From: Neotabrizicola shimadae
GTDB lineage: Bacteria; Pseudomonadota; Alphaproteobacteria; Rhodobacterales; Rhodobacteraceae
DNA length: 64,000 nucleotides
Reading direction: 5' to 3'
NCBI RefSeq assembly: GCF_019623905.1
Contig: NZ_CP069370.1
Coordinates: forward strand, 3,955,001 to 4,019,000
Below, piece by piece: positions 43,492 through 51,968 of this stretch. Position 1 is the first letter of the stretch, and each line of letters starts with the position of its first letter. The notes below the pieces were generated by a model. The model was given only the letters and a program-made list of their open reading frames with translations, made no database searches and was not told where the DNA came from. A program made the translations under genes and the position numbers.

Positions 43492-44493
43492 CTATCCCCG
43501 CCGGAGCGCGCCGGGCGGCTGGCCATAGGCACGGCGGAAGGCGCGGCTGAGGGCAGAGGGCGAGGAGAAGCCGGTGCGCAATGCGACCTCGGCCAGCGGG
43601 TGCCTGGTGTCGGTCAGCATCCGGCGCGCAGCTTGCAGGCGCAGGTGCAGGCCATAGGCGCCGGGGGTCATGCCGAGGCCCTGGTGGAACAGCATCTCCA
43701 GCCGGCGCGGCGACAGTCCCACGGCCGCTGCTGTGGCGGTGGCGGGTTCGGGGGCGTCGAGCCGCGCCTCGATCCGGGCAATGGCCTGTGCGACGCGCGG
43801 GTCAAGGCGGGGGTCGCGGGCGCGGGGGGGCGGTGCAGCGGTGCGCTGCGGCTCGGTGCCGGGTCGGGCGGTGGTGATGAAGCTGGCCGCCACGGCCAGC
43901 GAGAGGGCCGGACCATGGCGCCGGGCGATCAGGTGCAGCATCAGGTCGGGCGCCGGGGCGGCGCCGCCGGCGGTGAAGCGGCTGCCGGACAGCACGAAGC
44001 GGTCGGGCACGACTTCGACCTGAGGATGGGCGGTGGCGAAATCCTCCATGTCCTCCCAGTGGACGGTGGCGCGGTGCCCGTTCAGAAGGCCCGCACGGGC
44101 CAGCACCCAGGCCCCCGCGTCGATGCCGCCCACGGCGGCGAAACGGGGGGCAAGGCGCGAGAGTTCATGGATCAGCGCGGGCGTTGCGGTTTCCCACTGC
44201 CGGAAACCGGCGATCACCACCAACGCGTCCGCACCCTCGGCGGCTGCCAGCGGGCCGGTGGAGGGCAGTTCGATCCCGCAGGTCAGGGGCACGGCGCGGC
44301 CATCGGGCGAGACCACGCGCCAGCGGTACGCCTCTTGGCCCAGATGCCGATTGGCCGAGCGCATCGGGTCCAGCACAGAGGCGACTTCCAGGATCGACGC
44401 CTGCGGCAGGACCAGGGCGGCGAGAGTCAGCGGTTGCTGCGATGCAGCGAAGATCGTTGCGCTTTGTGCCATGCGCATTTCGTAAATCGTCAT
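43492..44493 (-). CDS. GlxA/CdhR-type AraC-family regulator
   Basis: A 333-aa regulator. The N-terminal DJ-1/PfpI-like sensing domain (LAALVLPQASILEVASVLDPMRSANRHLG and ALVVIAGFRQWE...AAVGGIDAGAWVLARAGLLNGHRATVHWE) is followed by two AraC helix-turn-helix units (AAAVGLSPRRLEMLFHQGLGMTPGAYGLHLRLQAARRML and LAEVALRTGFSSPSALSRAFRRAYGQPPG). It diverges from the carnitine genes with only 52 bp between starts. CdhR, the carnitine regulator of Pseudomonas, has this same architecture, so a carnitine or dehydrocarnitine sensor is likely. The start is uncertain: ATG at 44493, 44478 or 44472. Confidence 0.85.
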   Translation of the reverse strand: MTIYEMRMAQSATIFAASQQPLTLAALVLPQASILEVASVLDPMRSANRHLGQEAYRWRVVSPDGRAVPLTCGIELPSTGPLAAAEGADALVVIAGFRQWETATPALIHELSRLAPRFAAVGGIDAGAWVLARAGLLNGHRATVHWEDMEDFATAHPQVEVVPDRFVLSGSRFTAGGAAPAPDLMLHLIARRHGPALSLAVAASFITTARPGTEPQRTAAPPPRARDPRLDPRVAQAIARIEARLDAPEPATATAAAVGLSPRRLEMLFHQGLGMTPGAYGLHLRLQAARRMLTDTRHPLAEVALRTGFSSPSALSRAFRRAYGQPPGALRRG

Positions 44494-44545
44494 GCGGGGC
44501 GCGGCAAGACGGCTATGTTCGCCGCCAGCCTTCCGGAGGAACCAG

Positions 44546-45457
44546 ATGCCGCTGACGATGAATCGCGAGGTCTTCATCACCTGTGCCGTGACCGGCTCGG
44601 GCGGGACGCAGGACCGCAGCCCCCATGTGCCGCGCTCGCCCGAGCAGATTGCCAAATCGGCGATCGACGCGGCCAAGGCCGGAGCCGCCGTGGTGCACTG
44701 CCACGTGCGCGACCCCGAGACCGGCAAGCCGGCGCGCGACCCGAAGCTTTACCGCGAAGTGACCGAGCGCATCCGCGATGCCGAGGTGGATGTGGTGTTG
44801 AACCTGACCGCCGGCATGGGCGGCGACCTGATGTTCGACGGCACCGAAGCCATGAACCGGATGAGCCAGAAGTCGGACATGGCCGGGGCGACCGAGCGCG
44901 TGGCGCATGTGGTCGAGTGCCAGCCCGAGATCTGCACGCTGGACTGCGGCACGATGAACTTCAACGAAGCCGACTACGTGATGGTCAACACGCCCGGCAT
45001 GTTGCGCGACATGGCGGCGCGCATGGTCGCCTCGGGCACGCGGATCGAGATCGAGGCTTTCGATACCGGGCACCTTTGGCTGGCCAAGCAGCTTGCGAGC
45101 GAGGGAATCATCCCCGACCCGGTGCTGGTGCAACTGTGCATGGGCGTGCCATGGGGCGCGCCGGACGACCTGAACACCTTCATGGCGATGGTGAACAACG
45201 TGCCGTCGCATTGGCATTGGTCGGCGTTCAGCATCGGGCGCAACCAGATGCCTTACGTTGCGGCAGCGGTTCTGGCGGGTGGAAACGTGCGCGTCGGGCT
45301 GGAAGACAACCTCTGGCTGGACAAAGGGGTGCTTGCCACCAACGCGCAACTGGTGGAGCGTGCGGTCACCATCATCGAGAACCTGGGCGCCCGCGTCATC
45401 ACTCCTGCGGAAGTGCGCGCGCGCCTGGGTCTGACCAAACGCGGAGTGCTTGGATGA
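44546..45457 (+). CDS. cdhC: Beta-keto acid cleavage enzyme (3-dehydrocarnitine cleavage)
   Basis: A 303-aa BKACE (DUF849) enzyme. The family converts a beta-keto acid plus acetyl-CoA to acetoacetate plus a new CoA ester; with 3-dehydrocarnitine it yields betainyl-CoA. The zinc ligands HCHVRD (His51, His53) and the Glu of VGLEDN (Glu253) are present, as are FITCAVTGSGG and LNLTAGMGGD. A GGAGGA ribosome site precedes ATG 44546. Being followed by the carnitine dehydrogenase/thioesterase gene identifies the substrate class. It overlaps the lipocalin gene by 4 nt. Confidence 0.9.
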   Translation: MPLTMNREVFITCAVTGSGGTQDRSPHVPRSPEQIAKSAIDAAKAGAAVVHCHVRDPETGKPARDPKLYREVTERIRDAEVDVVLNLTAGMGGDLMFDGTEAMNRMSQKSDMAGATERVAHVVECQPEICTLDCGTMNFNEADYVMVNTPGMLRDMAARMVASGTRIEIEAFDTGHLWLAKQLASEGIIPDPVLVQLCMGVPWGAPDDLNTFMAMVNNVPSHWHWSAFSIGRNQMPYVAAAVLAGGNVRVGLEDNLWLDKGVLATNAQLVERAVTIIENLGARVITPAEVRARLGLTKRGVLG

Positions 45458-45978
45458 AGACCCCAACCCTTGTTCTGGCGGCGGCGCTTGCGCTTTCGGC
45501 CTGCTCGACCTTTGTCAATTCGCCCAACCAGGTCTTTGCCCCGCAGTTCGTAGTGGCCAATCTGGACCAGATGGCGCTGACGGGGACGTGGCACCAGATC
45601 GCAAGCTTCCCTCAGACGCTGGACAAGGGCTGTTCCTCGGTTTCCTGGGAAATCCTGCCGTGGAACGGGACGACGACGCCGGTGCGCAACCTGTGCCTTG
45701 ACCGGGCAAGCGGGGTGACGCGCCTTGTCGAGGGGCAGGCCCGACTGGAAGAGGGCGGGCGCATCCGCCTGCAGATGCCGGGCAAGGCCTTCGCCGGCGA
45801 TTTCTGGGTGCTGGACGTGGCGCCAGACGGCCGGTCGGTGACGGTGGGCAACGCGGCACGCACGGCGGGCTGGGTCATGACACGGGATGCCGGGTTCAAC
45901 CGCGTGGCCTTCGACCGCGCTGTCGCGGCCTTCCAGAAGTCGGGCTACGACGCGGCGGCGCTTCAGCGCACGCGCTGA
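45454..45978 (+). CDS. Lipocalin-family lipoprotein in carnitine operon
   Basis: A 174-aa outer-membrane-type lipocalin. The lipoprotein signal has a clear lipobox LSAC, with the lipidated Cys at residue 17. The lipocalin GxW motif is LTGTWHQIASFP, and the pattern GKAFAGDFWVLDVAPDGRSVTVGNAARTAGWVMTRD matches Blc-like proteins. It starts inside the cdhC stop (ATGA). A lipocalin coupled to carnitine genes suggests a role in binding or sensing an amphipathic substrate such as acyl-carnitine, but this is inferred. Confidence 0.88.
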   Translation: MKTPTLVLAAALALSACSTFVNSPNQVFAPQFVVANLDQMALTGTWHQIASFPQTLDKGCSSVSWEILPWNGTTTPVRNLCLDRASGVTRLVEGQARLEEGGRIRLQMPGKAFAGDFWVLDVAPDGRSVTVGNAARTAGWVMTRDAGFNRVAFDRAVAAFQKSGYDAAALQRTR

Positions 45979-46072
45979 GGCCCGCATTCAGGACAGGGTG
46001 ACCCCGGATCGCGCTGCGGTCCGGGCAGGATGACGTGCCCCCGCGCGGGGCCGAACGGGAGAGGCTTGACGA

Positions 46073-47542
46073 ATGGCTGCGACGCGCAAGGCGGCGATCA
46101 TTGGGGGCGGGGTGATTGGCGGCGGTTGGGCCGCGCGGTTCCTGCTGAACGGCTGGGACGTGGCGGTTTTCGACCCCGACCCGGAAGCCGAGCGCAAGAT
46201 CAACGCGGTCCTGTCCAACGCGCGGTTGGCGCTGCCGGCCCTGTCGGATGTGCCGATGCCGCCCGAGGGGAAGCTGTCCTTTGCCTCGACCATGGGCGAG
46301 GCGGTGGAGGGCGCGGAATACGTCCAGGAAAGCGTCTCCGAGCGCATCGAGCTGAAGAAGAAGGTCTATGCCCAGTTGCAGCAGGCCAATCCGGGCGTGC
46401 TGATCGGCTCTTCGACCTCGGGCTTCAAGGCATCGGACCTGCAGGACGGCGCGGCGAACCCGGCCAACATCATCGTGGCCCACCCGTTCAACCCGGTGTA
46501 CCTCTTGCCGCTGTCCGAAGTGTCGGGCTCGCCCCGCAACCCGCCGGAGGTGGTGGAGCGGACGGTGCAGGTGATGAAGGACATCGGCATGTTCCCCCTT
46601 GTGATCCGCGCCGAGATCGACGCCTTCATCGGCAACCGCTTTCTGGAGGCCGTGTGGCGCGAGGCGCTGTGGATGCTGAAGGACGGCATCGCCACGACGG
46701 AAGAGATCGACGAGGCGATCCGCATGGGCTTTGGCCTGCGGTGGGGCCAGATGGGCCTGTTCGAGACCTATCGGATTGCCGGCGGCGAGGCCGGGATGCG
46801 GCATTTCATGGCGCAGTTCGGCCCGGCACTGAAATGGCCCTGGACGAAGCTCATGGACGTGCCCGAGTTCAACGACGAGCTGGTGGAACTGGTGGCCAAC
46901 CAGTCCGACGCGGAATCCGGCGCCTATTCGATCCGCGAGCTGGAGCGCATTCGCGACCAGAACCTTGTGGGCTTTTTGCGCGCGCTGAAAGAGCGGAACT
47001 GGGGCGCGGGCAAGGTGCTGCGGGCCCATGACGAGGCGCGGGCGGCGGTGTTCCATGCGGCGACCGACACGGGGCCGAAGTCGGAGCCGCTGGTGATGGC
47101 GCATATGCAGGTGCTGCCCGGCTGGATCGACTACAACGGCCACATGACGGAGAGCCGCTACTACTTTGCCAACTCCGAGACGGTGGACAACTTCCTGCGC
47201 CTGATCGGCGCGGGGATGGATTATGTGGCTGCCGGCCACAGCTATTACAGCGCCGAGACGCATATCCGCCACCTGGGCGAGGCCAAGCTGGGCGACCGGC
47301 TGGTGGGCACGCTGCAGATCATCAGCGCGGATGAGAAGCGGTTCCGGTCCTTCGTGCGGATCATGAAGGGCGACGAGGTCGTGGCCACGGTGGAGCAGCT
47401 TTGCCTGCATGTGGACATGGCGGAGGGCAAGGCGGTGCCGGCGGCGCCGGAAGTCTGGGCGAAGCTGAAGGCGATTGCCGAGACCCAGGCGGGCCTGCCC
47501 CTGCCCGAAGGCGCGGGCCGCGCCGTGGGCCAGAAGAAGTGA
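46073..47542 (+). CDS. cdhA: L-carnitine 3-dehydrogenase fused to betainyl-CoA thioesterase
   Basis: A 489-aa two-domain enzyme. Residues 1-325 are a 3-hydroxyacyl-CoA dehydrogenase-like NAD enzyme with the Rossmann motif GGGVIGGGWA (11-20), VAHPFNPVYLLPLSEVS and DAFIGNRFLEAVWREALWML. Residues 340-489 are a hotdog thioesterase with LPGWIDYNGHMTESRYY, the Asp353-x-x-Gly-His pattern of the 4HBT family. In Pseudomonas these are separate proteins (CdhA and CdhB). The fusion channels carnitine to dehydrocarnitine, and betainyl-CoA (from CdhC) to betaine. A 94-bp gap from the lipocalin gene holds no clear promoter. Confidence 0.92.
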   Translation: MAATRKAAIIGGGVIGGGWAARFLLNGWDVAVFDPDPEAERKINAVLSNARLALPALSDVPMPPEGKLSFASTMGEAVEGAEYVQESVSERIELKKKVYAQLQQANPGVLIGSSTSGFKASDLQDGAANPANIIVAHPFNPVYLLPLSEVSGSPRNPPEVVERTVQVMKDIGMFPLVIRAEIDAFIGNRFLEAVWREALWMLKDGIATTEEIDEAIRMGFGLRWGQMGLFETYRIAGGEAGMRHFMAQFGPALKWPWTKLMDVPEFNDELVELVANQSDAESGAYSIRELERIRDQNLVGFLRALKERNWGAGKVLRAHDEARAAVFHAATDTGPKSEPLVMAHMQVLPGWIDYNGHMTESRYYFANSETVDNFLRLIGAGMDYVAAGHSYYSAETHIRHLGEAKLGDRLVGTLQIISADEKRFRSFVRIMKGDEVVATVEQLCLHVDMAEGKAVPAAPEVWAKLKAIAETQAGLPLPEGAGRAVGQKK

Positions 47543-48291
47543 CGCGGGTCCTCATCACCGCGGGGGCGAGCGGCATCGGGTTGGTGATGGCGGAAGCCTT
47601 CGCCGGCACCGGCGCGCGGGTCTGGGTGACGGATGTCGACGCGGCGGCGCTGGCCGCGCTGCCGCCCGGCATCCGTGGCACCCATGCCGATGCCTCCAGC
47701 GAGCCGGCGATGGAATTGCTGTTCGCCGAGATTGCCCGGGACTGGGGCGGTCTGGACGTGCTCTGCGCCAATGCCGGCATCAAGGGCCCGACCGCGGCGA
47801 TCGAGGACATGGGTCTGGAGGCCTGGCACCAGTGCCTGGCCGTCAACCTGGACGGCGCGATGCTGGCCGCCAAGCACGGCGCGCGGCTGATGAAGCCGGC
47901 AGGGCGGGGCTGCATGATCTTCACCTCGTCCACCTCGGGCCTTTACGGTACGCCCTTCCGCGCGCCCTACGTCGCGGCGAAATGGGGCGTCATCGGGTTG
48001 ATGAAGACGGTGGCGATGGAGCTTGGACCCCATGGCATCCGCGCCAATGCGATCTGCCCCGGTTCCGTCAACGGCCCGCGCATCGACCGGGTGATCGAGG
48101 CCGAGGCCGCGGCCAAGGGCATGACTCCCGATGCCGTGCGGCAGGGCTATGCGAGCGGCACGGCGCTGAAGCGGCTCACCGATCCCGAGGATGTGGCCGG
48201 CCTTGCCCTTTTCCTTGCCTCTGACGCGGCGCGCATGATCTCGGGTCAGGCGCTGGCGGTGGATGGCATGACCTACAACGTTGACCCTTGA
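47539..48291 (+). CDS. SDR-family oxidoreductase, candidate D-carnitine dehydrogenase
   Basis: A 250-aa short-chain dehydrogenase. The cofactor motif is ITAGASGIG, the structural motif is LCANAGIKGP, and the active site is PYVAAKWG with Tyr144 and Lys148 preceded by FTSSTSG. The C-terminal LASDAARMISGQALAVDGM is standard for the family. The GTG start overlaps the cdhA stop by 4 nt. As I recall, an SDR encoded next to the carnitine dehydrogenase in Sinorhizobium acts on D-carnitine. That activity is a candidate here, by analogy only. Confidence 0.85.
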   Translation: MTRVLITAGASGIGLVMAEAFAGTGARVWVTDVDAAALAALPPGIRGTHADASSEPAMELLFAEIARDWGGLDVLCANAGIKGPTAAIEDMGLEAWHQCLAVNLDGAMLAAKHGARLMKPAGRGCMIFTSSTSGLYGTPFRAPYVAAKWGVIGLMKTVAMELGPHGIRANAICPGSVNGPRIDRVIEAEAAAKGMTPDAVRQGYASGTALKRLTDPEDVAGLALFLASDAARMISGQALAVDGMTYNVDP

Positions 48292-48299
48292 GGGACATG

Positions 48300-49463
48300 A
48301 TGGAATTCGGACTGACCGAAGAACAGAAGATGATCGTCGAGACGACGCGCGCCTTCGTGGAGAACGAGCTCTTCCCGCATGAGCTGGAGGTCGAACGCAG
48401 CGGCGTGCTGCCGGTGGAGCTGATCCGCGAGATCCAGAAGAAGGCGATGGAGGCGGGTCTTTACGCCGCCAACATGCCGGCCGAGGTGGGCGGCGCGGGC
48501 CTGGATACGCTGTCCTGGCTTCTGTACGAAAAGGAGCTGGGGCGCGCCAACTATGCGCTGCACTGGACCTGCGTGGCGCGGCCGTCGAACATCCTGCTTG
48601 CCGGCAATGCCGAACAGCGCGAGCAGTACCTGATGCCCTGCATCCGGGGCGAGACCTGGGACTGCCTGGCCATGACCGAACCTGGCGCCGGCTCGGACCT
48701 GCGGGGCATGAAGGCCAGCGCCCGGCAGGACGGCGACGACTGGATTCTGAACGGGACGAAGCATTTCATCAGCCATGCCGACCTGGCGGGCTTTGCCATC
48801 GTCTTCGTGGCGACGGGCGAGGAGCAGACCCCGCGCGGACCCAAGAAGAAGATCACCGCCTTCTTCGTTGACAAGGGCACGCCCGGATTTACCGTGCGCG
48901 AGGGCTACCGCAATGTCAGCCACCGCGGCTATACCAATGCCGTGCTGGAATTCGACGACTGCCGCGTGAACAAACGCCAAATCCTGGGCGAGGTTCACAA
49001 GGGCTTCGAGGTTGCCAATTCCTGGCTGGGCGCGACGCGGCTGCAGGTCGCCTCGACCTGCCTCGGCCGCGCTGAACGCGCGCTGGACCTGTCGGTGCGC
49101 TATGCCGCCGAACGCGAGCAGTTCGGCCAGAAGATCGGCAAGTTCCAGGGCATCAGCTTCAAGCTGGCCGACATGGCGATGGAGCTGAAGGCGGCGGAAC
49201 TGCTGACGCGCGAGGCCGCCTGGAAATACGACCAGGGCACCGTGACCGAGGCCGACATGTCCATGGCCAAGCTGAAGGCAACCGAGGTGCTGGCCCATGT
49301 CGCCGACGAGGCGATCCAGATCCATGGCGGCATGGGGCTGATGGACGAGCTGCCGCTGGAGCGCATTTGGCGCGATGCGCGGGTGGAGCGGATCTGGGAG
49401 GGCACGTCCGAGATCCAGCGCCACATCATCAGCCGCGAGCTTCTGCGGGCCCACGGCGCATGA
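48300..49463 (+). CDS. Acyl-CoA dehydrogenase (gamma-butyrobetainyl-CoA type likely)
   Basis: A 387-aa FAD enzyme. LAMTEPGAGSDLRGMKASARQDGDDWILNGTKHFISHA and RWDARVERIWEGTSEIQ-type C-terminal motifs are present, with the catalytic Glu367 in WEGTSEIQ. AEREQFGQKIGKFQGISFKLADMAMEL and QIHGGMGLMDELPLERIWRD are canonical. ATG 48300 is chosen (GAGGG upstream); ATG 48297 and TTG 48288 are alternatives. With the acyl-CoA synthetase and CaiD-like hydratase downstream, the substrate is probably gamma-butyrobetainyl-CoA, oxidised to crotonobetainyl-CoA. Confidence 0.9.
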   Translation: MEFGLTEEQKMIVETTRAFVENELFPHELEVERSGVLPVELIREIQKKAMEAGLYAANMPAEVGGAGLDTLSWLLYEKELGRANYALHWTCVARPSNILLAGNAEQREQYLMPCIRGETWDCLAMTEPGAGSDLRGMKASARQDGDDWILNGTKHFISHADLAGFAIVFVATGEEQTPRGPKKKITAFFVDKGTPGFTVREGYRNVSHRGYTNAVLEFDDCRVNKRQILGEVHKGFEVANSWLGATRLQVASTCLGRAERALDLSVRYAAEREQFGQKIGKFQGISFKLADMAMELKAAELLTREAAWKYDQGTVTEADMSMAKLKATEVLAHVADEAIQIHGGMGLMDELPLERIWRDARVERIWEGTSEIQRHIISRELLRAHGA

Positions 49464-49759
49464 GCGAAGCCCGCCGCCCCGCCGTGACCATCACCTACTG
49501 CACGCGGTGCAACTGGCTGTTGCGCGCGGGCTGGATGGCGCAGGAGCTGCTGTCGAGCTTTGGCGAAGAGCTGGGGTCAGTGACGCTGGTGCCCGGAACG
49601 GGCGGCATCTTCACCGTGACGGCGGATGGCCTGGGGCTTTGGGACCGCAAGGTGGACGGCGGGTTTCCCGATGCGGCCGAACTGAAGCGGCGGCTGCGCG
49701 ATGCCGTCTGGCCCGAGCGCGGATTGGGACATGTGGACCGGGCACGCGACCCCGGCTGA
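49460..49759 (+). CDS. SelT/SelW/SelH-type (Rdx) redox protein, CxxC form
   Basis: A 99-aa thioredoxin-like protein. The motif ITYCTRCNWLLRAGWMAQELLSSF carries Cys14-x-x-Cys17 where selenoproteins of the family have CxxU. LVPGTGGIFTV, LWDRK and GFPDAAELKRRLRDAVWPERGLGH are Rdx-family hallmarks. It overlaps the acyl-CoA dehydrogenase stop by 4 nt. Its role in the operon is unclear. Confidence 0.85.
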   Translation: MSEARRPAVTITYCTRCNWLLRAGWMAQELLSSFGEELGSVTLVPGTGGIFTVTADGLGLWDRKVDGGFPDAAELKRRLRDAVWPERGLGHVDRARDPG

Positions 49760-49776
49760 GGCGCCCCGCATCGACG

Positions 49777-49799
49777 CCGGGGGGCCGTCTGCCCCCCGG
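49777..49799. terminator. GC-rich hairpin after the Rdx gene
   Basis: A 9-bp stem CCGGGGGGC / GCCCCCCGG with a 5-nt loop, 17 bp after the Rdx stop. It is followed by a second C-run and GAGGATATTT, a pattern I recognise as frequent after genes in Rhodobacteraceae. It likely splits the carnitine genes into two transcripts. Confidence 0.65.
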
Positions 49800-49964
49800 A
49801 CCCCCCGAGGATATTTGAGAACAGAAGAAGTAACAGGATGTTAACCACCGAACGGCAATCTGGTCGCACGGTACAGGCGGGGACGCCGATGACCGTAACG
49901 GGAGAAGGCGCCTCGCCCCGGACATGCGGGCGGGGCGCAACCTCGGGTCTTGTCGGGGGCGATC

Positions 49965-51968
49965 ATGTCGCGTGATCTGTCCCGCCTCTTGCGGCCCCGG
50001 TCGATTGCGGTGCTTGGCTCGGGATGGGCGAAGAATGTTGTCGAGCAGTGCCGGAAGATGGGCTTCGATGGCCCGGTCTGGCCAGTGCATCCCACGCGGG
50101 ACGAGATCGGGGGCGCGCCCTGCTTCCGATCGCTGGCCGACCTGCCGGCACCGCCGGATGCCACCTTCATCGGGGTGAACCGCCATGCCACGCTGGACGT
50201 GGTGCGCGAACTGGCGGCGATGGGGGCGGGCGGGGCGACCTGCTTTGCCAGCGGATGGGAAGAGGCGGGCGAAGCCGGTCTTCAGGCCGGACTGGTGGCC
50301 TCGGCCGGCGACATGCCGATCCTGGGGCCGAATTGCTATGGCGTCATCAACTACCTGGACGGGGCTTTGCTGTGGCCCGACCAGCATGGCGGCAGGCGGG
50401 TGGAGCGCGGGGTGGCGCTTCTGTCCCAGTCGTCGAACATCGTCATCAACCTGACCATGCAGGCCCGCGCCCTGCCGGTGGCCTATGTCGCCTGCCTGGG
50501 CAATGCTGCGCAGGTGGGGCTGGCCGAGCTGGCCGGGGCGCTTCTGTCGGACGAACGGGTGACGGCGCTTGGCATGTACGTCGAAGGCATCGACGACGCG
50601 CCGGCCTTCGCCGCGCTGGCCGAGGCGGCGCGGGCGGCTGGCAAGGGCATTGTCTGCGTGAAATCGGGCAAGACGGAACTGTCGCGCACCGCTGCGGCGT
50701 CGCACACCGCTTCGCTGGCGGGCGGGGGGGCGGCCTCCTCGGCCTTCCTGCGCGCCTGTGGCGTGGCCGAGGTGAACACGCTGACCGAACTGGTCGAGAC
50801 GCTGAAGATTTTCCACGTCCACGGCCCGCAGATTGGCACGCGGCTCTGCTCGCTCTCCTGTTCGGGCGGGGAGGCGGGGCTGGTGGCGGATCTGGCCGCG
50901 CCCTATGGCATCGACTTCCCGCCGCCGTCAGACGCGCAGCGGCATCGCCTGGGCGAGATCCTGGGGCCGATCGTGGCGATTGCCAACCCGCTGGACTACC
51001 ATACCTTCATCTGGGGCGACGGGCCGCGCACCACGGATGTCTTCGCCACCATGCTGGCGGGCTATGATGCCGGTATCTTCATCATCGACCCGCCACGGCC
51101 GGACCGCTGCGATCCGTCGAGCTTTGAACCTGCGCTGCAGGCCATCGTGGCAGCGGGGCAGGCGACGGGGAAGCCGGCCTTTCCGGTGAGCTCGCTGCCC
51201 GAGAACTTCGACGAAGCGCTTGCCGAGGGCATGATGGCGAAGGGTGTGGTGCCGCTGATGGGGCTGGAGACGGCGCTTGGCGCGATCCGGGCGGCACAGA
51301 CCCCGGCCGGGGCGCCGGGCTGGCGGCCTTGGACGGCGCGGGCCGAGGCTGGCGAGGCGCGGCTTTTGCCCGAAGGTGAGGCCAAGGCGAAGCTGGCCGC
51401 GGCCGGGGTAGCCGTTCCGAAGGGCGTGTCGGCCCTGACGCTTGCGGCTTTGGAACCGCTGGTGGGCAACATTGCCGCGCCCTTTGCGCTGAAGGGCATG
51501 GGGTTCGCGCACAAGACCGAGGCCGGGGCAGTGCGTCTTGGCTTGAGTTCGCTGACGGGGCAGGCCGAGATGCCAGGGGCAACTGGGTACCTGGCCGAGG
51601 AGATGGTGACCGGGGCGGTGGGCGAGGTCCTGCTCGGCCTGCGGCGCGACCCGGTCTATGGCATGACCCTGACGCTTGGCATGGGCGGCGTGACCGCCGA
51701 GTTGCTGGCCGATACCGTGACTCTGGTGGCGCCGGTGACGGAGGCCGAGGTGGAGGCGGCCCTGCGTCGGCTGCGGCTTTGGCCGTTGCTGGATGGCTAT
51801 CGTGGGCGGCGGAAGGCCGACGTGGGGGCCATCGTGCAGGCGGCGGTGCGGCTGCAGGGGCTGATGGCGGCGGAGCCGGCCATACGGGAAATCGAGATCA
51901 ATCCGCTGATGGTGCGCGAAGAGGGTGCCGTGGCGGTGGATGCTGTCATCTGGGAGGAGACCCCATGA
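49965..51968 (+). CDS. NDP-forming acyl-CoA synthetase (carnitine/gamma-butyrobetaine CoA ligase candidate)
   Basis: A 667-aa fusion of the alpha and beta parts of ADP-forming acyl-CoA synthetases. The N-terminal CoA-binding region (LLRPRSIAVLGSG, VHPTRDEIGG and LGPNCYGVINY) and the ligase domain with the conserved His segment SRTAAASHTASLAGG are followed by an ATP-grasp part (APFALKGMGFAHKTEAGAVRLGLSS and EIEINPLMVREEGAVAVDAV). ATG 49965 has GGGGGC upstream; an in-frame TTG at 49950 is possible. Encoded just before caiD, it likely activates crotonobetaine, gamma-butyrobetaine or carnitine to CoA esters, a job done by the unrelated CaiC/CaiB in enterics. The substrate is inferred. Confidence 0.85.
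   Translation: MSRDLSRLLRPRSIAVLGSGWAKNVVEQCRKMGFDGPVWPVHPTRDEIGGAPCFRSLADLPAPPDATFIGVNRHATLDVVRELAAMGAGGATCFASGWEEAGEAGLQAGLVASAGDMPILGPNCYGVINYLDGALLWPDQHGGRRVERGVALLSQSSNIVINLTMQARALPVAYVACLGNAAQVGLAELAGALLSDERVTALGMYVEGIDDAPAFAALAEAARAAGKGIVCVKSGKTELSRTAAASHTASLAGGGAASSAFLRACGVAEVNTLTELVETLKIFHVHGPQIGTRLCSLSCSGGEAGLVADLAAPYGIDFPPPSDAQRHRLGEILGPIVAIANPLDYHTFIWGDGPRTTDVFATMLAGYDAGIFIIDPPRPDRCDPSSFEPALQAIVAAGQATGKPAFPVSSLPENFDEALAEGMMAKGVVPLMGLETALGAIRAAQTPAGAPGWRPWTARAEAGEARLLPEGEAKAKLAAAGVAVPKGVSALTLAALEPLVGNIAAPFALKGMGFAHKTEAGAVRLGLSSLTGQAEMPGATGYLAEEMVTGAVGEVLLGLRRDPVYGMTLTLGMGGVTAELLADTVTLVAPVTEAEVEAALRRLRLWPLLDGYRGRRKADVGAIVQAAVRLQGLMAAEPAIREIEINPLMVREEGAVAVDAVIWEETP

Noticed and set aside
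43600-45978. A plus-strand frame of 792 codons reading through the regulator region into the lipocalin.
   Set aside because: Only its end (from 45454) is a real gene. The earlier part lies antisense to the GlxA-type regulator and out of frame with cdhC.
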